NCBI GenBank assembly: GCA_009929775.1
Contig: RZZS01000014.1
Location: forward strand, 1-46,717
Source: Alphaproteobacteria bacterium
GTDB taxonomy: Bacteria > Pseudomonadota > Alphaproteobacteria > Micavibrionales > Micavibrionaceae
Direction of reading: 5' to 3'
Length of the DNA stretch: 46,717 nt
Of the stretch, positions 35,161 to 45,108 are shown one piece after another. Each line of letters starts with the position of its first letter. The stretch's first letter is position 1. The translations under genes and the position numbers were made by a program. Under the pieces are notes generated by a model. It did no database searches and was not told where the DNA came from. It saw only the letters and a list, made by a program, of their open reading frames with translations.

Positions 35161-35679
35161 TTACGCGGCGGCTTGCTGCGTCTGGCCGAGCATTTCTTCA
35201 AGTTGCTCGGTCGCCTGCGTTTCGGTGATCTCGCGGACGGCGGCCACCTCGCGGGCGAGGCGTTCCAGCGCCGACTGATAGATCTGGCGTTCGCTGTAGG
35301 ACTGCTCGCTGTCGTCGTTGCTGCGCTTGAGATCGCGCAGAACTTCGGCGATGGCGACGGGGTCGCCGGAATTGATCTTCGTTTCGTATTCCTGGGCGCG
35401 GCGGCTCCACATCGTGCGGCGCACGCGGGCGCGGCCCTGCAGGGTTTTCAGCGCATCCTTGAGGCGATCGGCGGAGCTCAGCTTGCGAAGACCGGCCGTT
35501 TTGGCCTTCATCACCGGGATTTTGAGCCGCATGCGTTCTTTCTCGAAGCTGATCGCATACAGGCTGACTTCCATACCCGCAATACTTTGTGTCTCAACGC
35601 CTTCGATCTTCCCGACGCCATGGGCGGGATAAACGACATAGTCACCAGCAACGAAATCGAAATTATCGTTATCAGCCAT
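35161..35679 (-). CDS. carD: CarD family transcription regulator
   Basis: A 172-residue CarD/CdnL protein. The N-terminal RNA-polymerase-interacting Tudor-like domain is at about residues 8-65, with FVAGDYVVYPAHGVGKIEG and SLYAISFEKERMRLKIPVMK. The C-terminal helical DNA-binding domain has WSRRAQEYETKINSGDPVAI and QIYQSALERLAREVAAVREI. CarD proteins stabilise RNA-polymerase open complexes at rRNA and other promoters. The protein has usual length. It is preceded by about 240 bases without genes, holding its promoter, and followed by a strong hairpin. Confidence 0.93.
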   Translation of the reverse strand: MADNDNFDFVAGDYVVYPAHGVGKIEGVETQSIAGMEVSLYAISFEKERMRLKIPVMKAKTAGLRKLSSADRLKDALKTLQGRARVRRTMWSRRAQEYETKINSGDPVAIAEVLRDLKRSNDDSEQSYSERQIYQSALERLAREVAAVREITETQATEQLEEMLGQTQQAAA

Positions 35680-35920
35680 TCTCTAACTCTCTGTTTGTTG
35701 GAGGTGAAGAGTTGTCAGCCCTGATATCCGGCCATATTGCGGCACGCCATTTATGTCTCCCTGCGAATCAAAATTACGGGAGCTAAAACCGCTCTTGTAA
35801 GCCATCCGTTCAAGCTGTGCAAACGAATATAGGCAAGAATTCGAAAAAAATCAACTTCGAATTTCAAGAACGTGAAGTTTCCTGTTGAAAGAGAAGAAAA
35901 GTTCCGCTAACAGGCGCGAC

Positions 35921-38827
35921 TCAGCCAGTAAATCCGACATGGTGCGAGACCGCCGCAGAGACGTCCTGGATAAGGGCGTGGAGGCGCAGAAGCGGGTCGA
36001 AAATCCGCTCCTGCTCCATGGCGTAGGTTTCTTTCTCCTCGTTGCCGTAGTCGGAACGTTCGCCGTAATCGACAGGATTGTCGTCATCCGGATGGACGGG
36101 AAAGATTTCGCGCAGGACGTGGTCCGCGAGCGGAATATCGAGGCGGAAAACGTGACGAAGCAGTTGCCGCCGTGAAATATCGTGCTGCGGCGAGTAATGC
36201 GGAATGTCCATCGCCAGCAGGAAAACCTGATGGATCAGGCAAAGTCGGAGCGCATGGAGGCAGGCGAGTTCGACTTCCTCATCTTCCTGTTCCGCGAGGC
36301 GCTCGCCTGCGGTCTGGGAAAAGGCGGTAAAGTCAGCATAAATGCGCCGGAAAACGCGGCTCATCTCAGTGACGGGACTGAGCTGCTCCAGAACTCCCGC
36401 AACGGCGGCGTATTTCTGCGCATGGACCGGGTCGTTCGTCCACGCTTCCCGCATGAGCCACAGCATCGGGTCGAGCGTGTCGATGTAGGCCTTCATTGTA
36501 TCCGGGTTGGACCTGCTCATCGCTCGCAGGACAAGGCGCATGATATTCCGGAACCGTTCGGAATTCGCCATCATGGACTCGAAAAACGAGGGGTCGGCTC
36601 GAATGGCCTGTCCAATTCCGGAAAATGAGTTCACCAGAACGCCCATCTGGGCGAGAATGGCGTTGTGCGGGATGGCCCGGTATTCCCGGGCGTAGCTGTC
36701 CTTGGGCTCGGATTTGCTGTAGTCGTACTGACGCTTTGCCGCGCGGCTGCCGGTCAGGCGCATGAGATTGGTCCCGTACGCCGAGAGCAGGGCGCCGTAA
36801 TCGGGGCTTTGCATGAGCTCGTCCTGGAATTCCTTCACGATCGTAAGAAATTCGGTGACGCCCGGCTTGTCATCGTAAAACCGGTCGGTCTCTGTCATCG
36901 GCGGTGCCAGCCAAAATTCGAGAATGCGGGTTATCGCGGCGAGCGACGTTTCGGAGTTCATGAAGAAGACGTACCCGTCGCCGCCCTGAAAGCTGCTTTC
37001 CTGGATATAGGAGATGCCGTCCCGGTGCAGGTCGGCAAGGAAATGCGGCGAGGCGACATACGCCATTCGGGCGTGCATATTATCGGGGTGTCCGCCGCGT
37101 CCTGTCGATTCGCCATGGGTATCGAAAAAGAGGAGCGCCGCGTCGTTCATCTTGTAATCCGTGAACAGCTTGTGAACGCGCTCCTTTAGCCGTTCGATCG
37201 ACCCGGCGGCGGGTGTCTGGCCGATATAGCGACCTGCATCGGAATATCCGGTCTGGAGGCACAGCCGCCCGCGGCTGCGTACATAGTCCCGGAACTCCGG
37301 GATTTCGAGGAGGTGTTCGACGATCCTGCTGCCGCGCTGGAGGGCGCGTTCTGTTTCGAAAAGCGGACAAATATCGACCCTGTCGGCAATACCGAACCGG
37401 TGCGCGTAATAGAGCGCCGCCATGACCGTAAAGGAGCTTTCCGTTTCGGCGATCAGAAACCGAACCGGCGTGTAACTGTCGATGTGTTTGATCACCTGCT
37501 GCATCAGCATGAACAGCCGGATCGCTGATGCCTCTTCCTCAAGAATGTTGCCGAAATGGATGTTTCCGGCCTTTGATTTACGGAACTTCCTCAGCAGCCG
37601 GTCCATGTAGGTCATACGGAATCTGGGGTCCGCCGGGTGGGTGCTGAGTTCGACGTGCTTGCGGATCGCGTTGTGAATTTGCGCCGCATTGATTCGGAAA
37701 TGCACATGCGCGCGGCTCAGGCCGAAATTCTCGAGCCGGGCGAGGAGAACCATCAGGTTACGCTGCAAGCCCGAATCGCTGGAGCCCTCGAGGATGAGCC
37801 GGATCCCGTCGATCAGCGGCTGCGGGGTCAGCATACGGGCTTCCCCGGAAGCGACGAGGTCCCTGGAGGCTCGTTGAAGCCGGGCATGACCGGGGTCTGA
37901 CGCCGGATCGTAGGAATCGAAAAATGCGTAATGCGCGCGCAGAGGCACAAGGGAACGTTCGATGCGGCGAAGAACGGGTCGGAAGACTTCACACTGCGCC
38001 GAATCGCAACCGACAAGCTCGGTAATCCGGTCACGGACGGATTCAATCTGCCGGATTTGCAGCATCAGCTTGGCGGCAAACGTTGCGGTCCAATTAATAT
38101 CGTTCCGACCATCGAGGTCAAAGCCCACCCATGTGGCGATCGTGAAAAAGCGCGGGCGCAGTTCGGTCCACCGGTTCGGGTAGTTCTCTTCCGCCACCTT
38201 GAAGGCAGCCTGGTAAAGCGCGTCGAGACTATGGTGCAGATTGTCGATTGCCTCGAGCGAAAACGCCGCTTCGTCGTGCAGTGTTGGCGGTGTGAACGGG
38301 TCTTCCGCTGACGCGAACAATTCGTCGACCGGACGGCGCGCATTATCCCTGCCCGCGGGCATCGCCGCATATCCGGCGAGCGCACGAGTTAAATTGCGCG
38401 TCATCGTGAAGGTCGGGTGGGCGGTGAAGACAAATCCGTAATAGACCTTCCCGACCGCTTCGTTGAACTCGTCGAAGGTTGCCTTCCGTCCTTCGCGTTC
38501 GGCAAGAGCGCGCACGAGCCGCTCGATGGAGGCAAGGTTGTCGCTTCGCTCGCACGGGGCGAGGTAGGCTGCAAGGCCTTCGCCCCGGCGTACAAGCCCC
38601 TCCCGTCCGAGCGCCCGGATGGCCGAGGCGATGTCGTCGAGATCGATCTTGCCGTCCTGAAGACGCGCGCCGAGCGACAGGGAGAGGCGCAGAACGGAGG
38701 AGTAGAACGGATTCTTGCTGCGCTCGCCGCAATAGCGCCGGTAGTCACTCTTCATAATGTCGAGGAGGGACGGCGCGGGAGCGTGCCGCTTGCCGGGTTG
38801 CTGCAGGGTCGAAGGCGCGTTTACCAT
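35921..38827 (-). CDS. ppc: Divergent phosphoenolpyruvate carboxylase
   Basis: A 968-residue protein of the PEPC family. Conserved parts are VFTAHPT with its histidine (about residues 133-139), CPLFET (487-492) and GYSD (527-530), the last two matching the metal ligands of the E. coli enzyme, and GRGG (576-579). Altered parts are WVGFDLDGR at 233-241 in place of the usual GDRDGNP, GYSDAGRYIG without the standard lysine, HGESTGRGG two residues shorter than HGRGGxxGRGG, no recognisable TEQGE motif, and an ending GFTG where most PEPCs end NTG. Related atypical proteins occur in some alphaproteobacteria. It may still carboxylate PEP to oxaloacetate, but that is inferred. It stands alone. Confidence 0.85.
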   Translation of the reverse strand: MVNAPSTLQQPGKRHAPAPSLLDIMKSDYRRYCGERSKNPFYSSVLRLSLSLGARLQDGKIDLDDIASAIRALGREGLVRRGEGLAAYLAPCERSDNLASIERLVRALAEREGRKATFDEFNEAVGKVYYGFVFTAHPTFTMTRNLTRALAGYAAMPAGRDNARRPVDELFASAEDPFTPPTLHDEAAFSLEAIDNLHHSLDALYQAAFKVAEENYPNRWTELRPRFFTIATWVGFDLDGRNDINWTATFAAKLMLQIRQIESVRDRITELVGCDSAQCEVFRPVLRRIERSLVPLRAHYAFFDSYDPASDPGHARLQRASRDLVASGEARMLTPQPLIDGIRLILEGSSDSGLQRNLMVLLARLENFGLSRAHVHFRINAAQIHNAIRKHVELSTHPADPRFRMTYMDRLLRKFRKSKAGNIHFGNILEEEASAIRLFMLMQQVIKHIDSYTPVRFLIAETESSFTVMAALYYAHRFGIADRVDICPLFETERALQRGSRIVEHLLEIPEFRDYVRSRGRLCLQTGYSDAGRYIGQTPAAGSIERLKERVHKLFTDYKMNDAALLFFDTHGESTGRGGHPDNMHARMAYVASPHFLADLHRDGISYIQESSFQGGDGYVFFMNSETSLAAITRILEFWLAPPMTETDRFYDDKPGVTEFLTIVKEFQDELMQSPDYGALLSAYGTNLMRLTGSRAAKRQYDYSKSEPKDSYAREYRAIPHNAILAQMGVLVNSFSGIGQAIRADPSFFESMMANSERFRNIMRLVLRAMSRSNPDTMKAYIDTLDPMLWLMREAWTNDPVHAQKYAAVAGVLEQLSPVTEMSRVFRRIYADFTAFSQTAGERLAEQEDEEVELACLHALRLCLIHQVFLLAMDIPHYSPQHDISRRQLLRHVFRLDIPLADHVLREIFPVHPDDDNPVDYGERSDYGNEEKETYAMEQERIFDPLLRLHALIQDVSAAVSHHVGFTG

Positions 38828-38878
38828 GAACGCAAACTTGCATCGTTTTGCGAATCATTGCAAATGCAAATGGAGATG

Positions 38879-39637
38879 CTAACCGCCGAGGCGGTACCTG
38901 CCGCGTTCCGTAAGCGCGCCAAGAGGCACGTCGAGGGTTTGCCGGTAGGATACGTCGGCGTTGAGGGACAGTGAGGGATCGACGGTCCTGATCGAGGCCG
39001 CAAGCGTTTCCAGCGTACCGGCAGGTCCTTCAATCAAGGGCGGGTAGGTGACCCGCATGAATTCCGCGGACAAACGTTGAACTTCCTTGAGTTCGGCCGA
39101 GACGTTCTCGAGCATCGCAAGAGGAGTCTCGCCGGATGCGTTAATCCCGTCTTCGTGCATGCGGAGCACGGTTGCGCAGGAAAAGCACAGATTGCCGCGA
39201 TCATCTTCTGAAATGTCAATCCCCTTGAGGGGGTGTCCGGTCGCAAGTTCCTGCGCGAAATGAATAAAGTCCATCTTGTCAATCATTTGGCTCATGCGCG
39301 CAAGCTGGCCGATCTGGTCGAACATCAAAGGAACATCGCGTTCCGGGATTGCAGGATAGGGCGTGTTTCGGTTGTCGACGAGGTCCGTAATTCGCACTGT
39401 ATCGTTGCCGCTCATCCGAAGGGCCTTTATCTGGGCGGACTTTTCAAAAGCCCGGGCGAATTCTTCGGCTTGATCGACCCCCTTGTAAGGGGGAGCGAAT
39501 GACGCATCGTACTTGCCGTCCTTGCTTGTTACGAAAAGGCGCCCGCTGTTCGAACTGTAGCTGTATATGAAGTTTTCGCCTTCGGCGAGAAATCCATCCC
39601 GTTCGATTTGCTCAAGTTTTTTTAGGATACCAGCCAT
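38879..39637 (-). CDS. Hypothetical protein, 252 aa
   Basis: Not recognised. A soluble 252-residue protein with an opening coiled-coil-prone stretch (AGILKKLEQIERDGFLAEGE), a beta-rich middle (NFIYSYSSNSGRLFVTSKDG), a long helical centre (about residues 105-165) containing a CxxC-like pair in GNLCFSCATVLRMHEDG, and a helical end. No signal peptide, membrane segment or known catalytic motif is visible. It lies 51 bases ahead of ppc on the same strand and might be co-transcribed with it. A role linked to PEP carboxylase is only a guess. Confidence 0.75.
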   Translation of the reverse strand: MAGILKKLEQIERDGFLAEGENFIYSYSSNSGRLFVTSKDGKYDASFAPPYKGVDQAEEFARAFEKSAQIKALRMSGNDTVRITDLVDNRNTPYPAIPERDVPLMFDQIGQLARMSQMIDKMDFIHFAQELATGHPLKGIDISEDDRGNLCFSCATVLRMHEDGINASGETPLAMLENVSAELKEVQRLSAEFMRVTYPPLIEGPAGTLETLAASIRTVDPSLSLNADVSYRQTLDVPLGALTERGRYRLGG

Positions 39638-39752
39638 TTTTATTTTTCTTTAACCCTGTATTACGCACATTCACGATACTCCTGAACTGTAAACGATTTG
39701 TTAAAGAAATACGAAATTCAGACGGGGCGGAAGAAGCGTAAACGGTCCGGTT

Positions 39753-40646
39753 CTAGGCAGGCAAAACGTGAAAGGCGGGCGGGTTCGCCGCAATGAGGCA
39801 TGCAACGCCCCCGACCGGCAGCGGGAAAAGACGCTTGGCGTGTCCGAAGGGGGCGTTCATGACAATCGGGATGTCGAGGCCGCGCGTATGTTCCTCGACG
39901 ATGTCCTGAAGGGTGAATCCAAACGGTCGCCCGGTGTCTCGCACCGGTTCGAAAGAGCCGAGCATCAGGCCGGATATACGCTGAAGGGCGCCGGACCACC
40001 GCAGATGCAGGAACATCCGGTCGATACGGCTCAGTTCCTCGTTGCAATCCTCAAGAAACAGGATCGCGCCGCCGAGGTCGGGCAAAAAGGGCGTGCCGAC
40101 GAGATATTGAAAAACGGCAAGGTTTCCGCCGATAAGGCGGCCGCGCGCTTCCCCCGTCCGCAGGACCCGGGCGCTGCTCATATCCATCTCGGCGGCTTCG
40201 CCCGCGACAAGGCGCTGAAAGACGGGCCACTCCTCACAGGTCGGCAGCATCCGGAAAACCGGGCCGTGCCATGTGACAAGATTCGTTTTCGCCGTGATCG
40301 CGTTGAGAAGGGCGGTTACGTCGCTGAAACCGATCAGATGTTTCGGGCGGGTCGCGACGAGCTTGTAATAGATACGGTCGACCAGATGCAGCGAGCGGTT
40401 GCCGCCGCCTGCGGCCCAGACGGCCCGGATGCTGTCGTCGGCCCAAAGCTCGTGGAGGGCGGCGAGCTTTTCCTCGTGCGTTCCGGCGGACTGGCCCTTT
40501 CGGGCGTAGGTCTGAGGATGGACCCATATCCGGTAACCTGCCTGCTCGGCGATGGCTTGCGCGGCCGCGATGTCGTCACGCTCCACATAGCTTGAAGGGG
40601 CCATGATACCGATGGTGTCGCCAGGGCGAAGGGGCGGGGCTCTCAT
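39753..40646 (-). CDS. LD-carboxypeptidase (S66 family)
   Basis: A 297-residue cytosolic enzyme of family S66, which cleaves the terminal D-alanine of murein tetrapeptides during peptidoglycan recycling. The opening RPGDTIGIMAPSS is typical. The catalytic serine is in LIGFSDVTALLN (about residue 108), the glutamate in ILFLEDCNEE (199) and the histidine in MNAPFGHAKRLF (269). A candidate GGGNRS loop precedes the serine. The ATG at 40646 is chosen because homology begins there; the longer frame overlaps the photolyase end. It follows the photolyase gene by 10 bases on the same strand. Confidence 0.93.
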   Translation of the reverse strand: MRAPPLRPGDTIGIMAPSSYVERDDIAAAQAIAEQAGYRIWVHPQTYARKGQSAGTHEEKLAALHELWADDSIRAVWAAGGGNRSLHLVDRIYYKLVATRPKHLIGFSDVTALLNAITAKTNLVTWHGPVFRMLPTCEEWPVFQRLVAGEAAEMDMSSARVLRTGEARGRLIGGNLAVFQYLVGTPFLPDLGGAILFLEDCNEELSRIDRMFLHLRWSGALQRISGLMLGSFEPVRDTGRPFGFTLQDIVEEHTRGLDIPIVMNAPFGHAKRLFPLPVGGVACLIAANPPAFHVLPA

Positions 40647-40656
40647 AGGGCCCAGT

Positions 40657-42072
40657 TTAGCCCCGGCCGCGCATTTCCTCAAAGGCTTTGAGCGCTGCCG
40701 CGCGCGCTTCCCGATGGTCGACGATCGGGTTCGGGTACGTCTCACCGAGCGTTACGCCCGCATTCGACAGGACACCCGGCGGTGCGGTCCACGGGGCATG
40801 GATGAATTTGTCCGGAAGCCGGGCGAGTTCGGGAACGTAACGGCGGACGTAGTCGCCGCCGGGATCGAACTTTTCGCCTTGGGTCATCGGGTTGAAAATC
40901 CGGAAATAAGGCGCTGCGTCCGCGCCGCACCCGGCGATCCACTGCCAGCCGCCCGCATTGTTGGCAAGATCCGCATCGACGAGCGTGTCCCAAAACCACC
41001 GCTCGCCCTCCTGCCATGGCAGGCGCAGATGTTTGACGAGAAACGAGCCGACGATCATCCGGACCCGGTTGTGCATCCAGCCGGTCGCCCACAATTCCCG
41101 CATGCCGGCATCGACGATCGGGTAGCCGGTCCGGCCTTTTTTCCAGACGTGCAGAGCGCCCGAATCGGGGTTCCAGGGAAACGCGGAGAATTGCGCCTGC
41201 ATCGGACGTTCGGGCAGGTCGGGGAACGCCGCCAGCAAATGGTGGCAGAATTCCCGCCAGCCGATCTCGCGAAGAAACGTTTCGCTCCGGTCACCCGCGG
41301 CATGCCAGATCTGCCGGGGCGAAATTTCGCCGAAATGGAGATGCGGCGACAGGCGGGAGGTTCCGGCACGGGCCGGAAAATCCCGGTTCGTTCCGTAATC
41401 GTCGATCGGTCCGTCGAGAAAATCCCGCAATCGTTCCTGCGCGCCGCGTTCGCCGGGCTCCCAGTATGCTTCGAGTTTCGTCCACCATGGGAAGCCGGAG
41501 ATGAGCCCGAGACTGTCGATGCTTGACGAGCGAAGGTCCCTCCCGAACGCCGTCAGCCTGTCGGGGCGAGGCAGGGGCGCGGCGGGATCGCCACGGTCCC
41601 GGCAGGCACGGAAAAACGGGGTAAAGACCTTATAGGGATCGCCGCCTTTGGTCGCTATGGTGCCGGGCGGATGAAGCAGCAGCCCGTTGTGGCGGTGTAT
41701 CGCAATGTCCCTCTTGCTTCCGAGCGTTTCCACCGCCCGGCCCAGTTCTCGTTCGCCGGGTTCGATTCGATCGCAATAGTGTATTTCCGCCGCGTTCGTC
41801 TCCTCGATCAGGCGGGTGATTTCATCGACGGCCCGGCCTTTCCTCAGGACCAGGGCCATGCCGAGATCGCCGAGATCTGCGGCGAGGGCGATGAGAGAGT
41901 GGAGCAGCCACCACCGGCTCGCACCTCCCGAAGTCCGGTTGCCGGGAGAATCGTCGAGAACGAACGCGCATACGAGTGGCCTGCCGCTATGGGAGGCGGC
42001 GGTCAGCGCCGGATTGTCGGCGAGACGGAGATCCTGGCGGAACCAGACGATGGCCGGTCGGGTCGAAGTCAT
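40657..42072 (-). CDS. phr: Deoxyribodipyrimidine photolyase
   Basis: A 471-residue light-driven repair enzyme for cyclobutane pyrimidine dimers. The N-terminal Rossmann antenna domain opens IVWFRQDLRLADNPALTAA. The C-terminal FAD domain carries GWMHNRVRMIVGSFLVKHLR, WFWDTLVDADLANNAGGWQW and the closing YFRIFNPMTQGEKFDPGGDY. These match class I CPD photolyases. Cryptochrome function cannot be excluded from sequence. It ends 10 bases before the LD-carboxypeptidase start. Confidence 0.95.
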   Translation of the reverse strand: MTSTRPAIVWFRQDLRLADNPALTAASHSGRPLVCAFVLDDSPGNRTSGGASRWWLLHSLIALAADLGDLGMALVLRKGRAVDEITRLIEETNAAEIHYCDRIEPGERELGRAVETLGSKRDIAIHRHNGLLLHPPGTIATKGGDPYKVFTPFFRACRDRGDPAAPLPRPDRLTAFGRDLRSSSIDSLGLISGFPWWTKLEAYWEPGERGAQERLRDFLDGPIDDYGTNRDFPARAGTSRLSPHLHFGEISPRQIWHAAGDRSETFLREIGWREFCHHLLAAFPDLPERPMQAQFSAFPWNPDSGALHVWKKGRTGYPIVDAGMRELWATGWMHNRVRMIVGSFLVKHLRLPWQEGERWFWDTLVDADLANNAGGWQWIAGCGADAAPYFRIFNPMTQGEKFDPGGDYVRRYVPELARLPDKFIHAPWTAPPGVLSNAGVTLGETYPNPIVDHREARAAALKAFEEMRGRG

Positions 42073-42099
42073 AACGGGGTGATATAGTCCCGGATCGGT

Positions 42100-43071
42100 T
42101 CAGGAGAAGTTCAGGCCGTCCGCAACGATCTGCTTGACAAGCGTTTGGAGCGTTTCCTCGGATTTGAGATTGTCGACCTGGCACGTTCCGGCGGCTTCGT
42201 GGCCGCCACCGCCAAATTCGAGCATGAAATTACCGATATTCGTTTTGCTCGTGCGGTTCAGGATCGATTTGCCGACGGCGAAGACCGTGTTCTGCTTGTT
42301 CTTTCCCCAGATGACGTGACACGAAATGTTGCACGACGGGAAGAGCGCGTACACCATGAAGCGGTTGCCCGCCCAGATGATCTCCTCCCGGCGCAGATCG
42401 AGAACGACGAGATTGCGGTGAACGTTGGCGCAGCGCTCGATCTGTTCGCGAAAGCGAAGCTGATGGTCGAAATAGAGATCGACTCGCTCCTTGACGTCGG
42501 GAAGAGCGAGGATTTCCTCGATATCCTTGTGCGTGCGGCAAAAATCGATCAGCTTCATCATCAACTGGTAATTTGAGATGTTGAAGTCACGGAAACGGCC
42601 GAGCCCCGTGCGGGCGTCCATGATAAAGCTCAGAAGTTCCCAGCCCTGCGGGTTCAGAATGTCTTCCTTGGTGAAACGCGCGGCGTCCGCCTTGTCGACG
42701 GCGGCCATCATTTCGTCGGTCACGTTCGGAAACGTTTCTTTGCCGCCGAAATAATCATAGACGACCCGCGCCGCCGACGGCGCGTCCGGGTCGATAATAT
42801 GATTGGGCGCGCGCCCGTGGATGCGCTCCATCTCGCTCGCATGGTGGTCGAAGGCCATGTACACGCCCTCGACATAGGGCAGGTTCGTGGTGATATCGTT
42901 GTCCGAAACGTCGACGATCCCGTCCTGCATGTCTTTCGGGTGGGCGAACGTGATGTCGCCGATGACCCCGAGCTCCTTGAGAAGGACTCCGCAAACCAGT
43001 CCATCCATGTCGCTTCGTGTTATCAGCCTGTACTTTTTGCCGGGATCGGGAAGGAGTTTCGAGTCGGACAT
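42100..43071 (-). CDS. DHH family phosphoesterase (exopolyphosphatase-like)
   Basis: A 323-residue DHH/DHHA1 protein. The first metal site is TRSDMDGLVCGVLL, followed by DVSDNDITT and the signature MAFDHHASEMERI. The DHHA1 domain ends with the substrate loop LEFGGGGHEAAGTCQ. Members include NrnA-like oligoribonucleases and exopolyphosphatases. This one lacks extra domains that would decide between them. The ATG at 43071 is preferred because the upstream codons are not conserved-looking. It lies downstream of clpX on the same strand with 143 bases between. Confidence 0.88.
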   Translation of the reverse strand: MSDSKLLPDPGKKYRLITRSDMDGLVCGVLLKELGVIGDITFAHPKDMQDGIVDVSDNDITTNLPYVEGVYMAFDHHASEMERIHGRAPNHIIDPDAPSAARVVYDYFGGKETFPNVTDEMMAAVDKADAARFTKEDILNPQGWELLSFIMDARTGLGRFRDFNISNYQLMMKLIDFCRTHKDIEEILALPDVKERVDLYFDHQLRFREQIERCANVHRNLVVLDLRREEIIWAGNRFMVYALFPSCNISCHVIWGKNKQNTVFAVGKSILNRTSKTNIGNFMLEFGGGGHEAAGTCQVDNLKSEETLQTLVKQIVADGLNFS

Positions 43072-43214
43072 GACGTTATGCTTTCCGTTAAAGATACTGC
43101 GGTTGGCGCGGCCTCCGGGAAGACGCACGGATACAAGAATACAATGCCAAATGATAATACGAGATTAACGCGGGCAAAAGGGTAAAGAGGCGGAGGCACG
43201 GCGCGGGTGAAACG

Positions 43215-44495
43215 CTAGGCGACCGTTGTCTCTTCCTTTTTATCGGACTTCTTCTTGCGCTTGTCGCTGTGGACGAAGACGGGCTTTTTGCTTTCCGCGA
43301 CGGTATCTTCCTCGACGCGGACTTTCTCAACGTCGTCCATGTCCGGGATTTCGAACATCGTGTCGAGAAGCAGGTTTTCGAGGATGGAGCGCAGGCCGCG
43401 GGCTCCGGTTTTGCGTTCGATGGCCTTCTTCGCGATGACCTTGAGCGCGCCGTCGGAGAATTCAAGCTCGACTCCTTCAAGCTCGAACAGGCGCTTGTAC
43501 TGCTTGACCAGGGCGTTCTTCGGCTCGGTCAGAATCGAAATCAGAGCTGGTTCGTCGAGATCCTCGAGCGTTGCCACGACCGGCAGACGCCCGACGAATT
43601 CGGGGATGAGGCCGAACTTGAGAAGATCTTCCGGCTCGACTTCCTTGAGAATATCGCCAGTGCGGCGATCTTCCGGCGAGCGAACGTCCGCGCCGAATCC
43701 GATGGTCGTTCCCCGTCCGCGCTCGGAGATGATCTTTTCAAGGCCCGAGAACGCCCCGCCGCAGATGAACAGGATGTTCGACGTGTCGACCTGTAAAAAC
43801 TCCTGTTGCGGGTGCTTGCGTCCGCCTTGCGGGGGAACGCTGGCGACCGTGCCTTCCATGAGCTTGAGCAGGGCCTGTTGAACGCCTTCGCCGGACACGT
43901 CGCGCGTTATGGACGGATTGTCGGACTTGCGGGAAATCTTGTCGATTTCGTCGATATAGACGATGCCTTTTTGCGCCCGTTCGACATTGTAGTCGGAGGC
44001 CTGAAGCAGTTTGAGAACGATGTTTTCAACGTCTTCGCCGACATAGCCGGCCTCGGTCAGCGTCGTCGCGTCGGCCATGGTAAAGGGCACGTCGAGAATG
44101 CGGGCGAGGGTCTGGGCGAGGAGAGTCTTGCCGCAGCCGGTCGGCCCGACGAGGAGGATGTTGGACTTGGCGAGTTCGATCTCGCTGTTCTCCATTTCCT
44201 CGAGCCGTTTGTAGTGATTGTGAACCGCGACCGAAAGAACCCGCTTGGCCCGCGTCTGGCCGATCACGTAGTCGTCGAGTACAGCCTTGATATCACCGGG
44301 GGTTGGAATTCCTTCGCCGGAGCGGACAATCTGGCTTTTGTCTTCCTCACGGATGATGTCCATGCACAGCTCGACGCATTCATTGCAGATGAACACGTTT
44401 GGGCCTGCGATGAGCTTACGCACTTCATGCTGGCTTTTTCCGCAAAAGGAACAGTAGAGGGTGTTCTTGGATTCGCCGCTGCCGGATTTGGTCAT
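43215..44495 (-). CDS. clpX: ClpX, ATPase subunit of the ClpXP protease
   Basis: A 426-residue AAA+ unfoldase. The N-terminal C4 zinc finger is [11 protein letters not shown] with ICNECVELC. Walker A is [16 protein letters not shown], the pore loop is in [11 protein letters not shown], Walker B is [11 protein letters not shown], and the ClpP-binding IGF loop is in [10 protein letters not shown]. The C-terminus is rich in K. clpP, usually directly upstream in operon tig-clpP-clpX-lon, is not present here; instead sufE is divergent, with 208 bases between the starts holding both promoters and a CTTGC/GCAAG hairpin (44654-44669). Confidence 0.97.
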   Translation of the reverse strand: MTKSGSGESKNTLYCSFCGKSQHEVRKLIAGPNVFICNECVELCMDIIREEDKSQIVRSGEGIPTPGDIKAVLDDYVIGQTRAKRVLSVAVHNHYKRLEEMENSEIELAKSNILLVGPTGCGKTLLAQTLARILDVPFTMADATTLTEAGYVGEDVENIVLKLLQASDYNVERAQKGIVYIDEIDKISRKSDNPSITRDVSGEGVQQALLKLMEGTVASVPPQGGRKHPQQEFLQVDTSNILFICGGAFSGLEKIISERGRGTTIGFGADVRSPEDRRTGDILKEVEPEDLLKFGLIPEFVGRLPVVATLEDLDEPALISILTEPKNALVKQYKRLFELEGVELEFSDGALKVIAKKAIERKTGARGLRSILENLLLDTMFEIPDMDDVEKVRVEEDTVAESKKPVFVHSDKRKKKSDKKEETTVA

Positions 44496-44703
44496 TACGC
44501 TTTCTCGTTCACTGACGTGATTCTTGTATTGATCTCAATCTGCCAAGTGCCGCGCCACTGCGCAAGCCCTTATCTTTTCCAAACTATGGTTCCGCCGCAA
44601 AAAAGCAAAGCCAATTTTGGGCGGGGTTTGACCGTCCAACTATTGATCAGTTGCTTGCCCGGAAGCAAGTTTTGGTCTATCTGGCCTTCAGGAGGACCTG
44701 ACA

Positions 44704-45105
44704 ATGCGAAGCCATGCGCTTGCGGAAATAATCGATAATCTCTCCCTGTTCGATGACTGGGAGGAGCGTTACGCCTATTTGATCGATCTAGGCCGCGCTT
44801 TGCCCGCAATGGCGGAGGAGCTCAAATCGGAGGAAAGCCGGGTCAAGGGCTGCACGTCGCAGGTCTGGCTCGTGACGACGGAAAAGGACGGCCGCTATCG
44901 TTTTATCGCCGACAGCGACGCGCAGATCGTCCGGGGACTGGTGGCGATTCTGCTGGCGGCGTTCAATGGTCTGACAGCCGACGAAATCCGCGAAACGGAC
45001 ATCGAAGGAGCGTTTCAGGAAATGGGGCTCGATCAGCACCTCAGCCCCAACCGCCGCAGCGGGTTCTTCGCGATGGTGGAGCGGGTGCGGGGGCAGGGCG
45101 GGTGA
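44704..45105 (+). CDS. sufE: SufE family cysteine desulfuration protein
   Basis: A 133-residue sulfur acceptor that takes persulfide from SufS and passes it on to Fe-S cluster assembly. The catalytic cysteine sits in SRVKGCTSQVWLV (about residue 52). The opening IIDNLSLFDDWEERYAYLID and the closing FQEMGLDQHLSPNRRSGFFA are family-typical. AGGAGG (44691-44696) gives a strong ribosome-binding site. No other suf genes are in view. It ends three bases before the stop of the convergent exported-protein gene. Confidence 0.94.
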   Translation: MRSHALAEIIDNLSLFDDWEERYAYLIDLGRALPAMAEELKSEESRVKGCTSQVWLVTTEKDGRYRFIADSDAQIVRGLVAILLAAFNGLTADEIRETDIEGAFQEMGLDQHLSPNRRSGFFAMVERVRGQGG

Positions 45106-45108
45106 AGC

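Noticed and set aside
35838..35863. AATTCGAA/TTCGAATT inverted repeat as the ppc terminator
   Set aside because: The arms are AT-rich and the A-run lies between them rather than after the stem, so it does not look like an intrinsic terminator.
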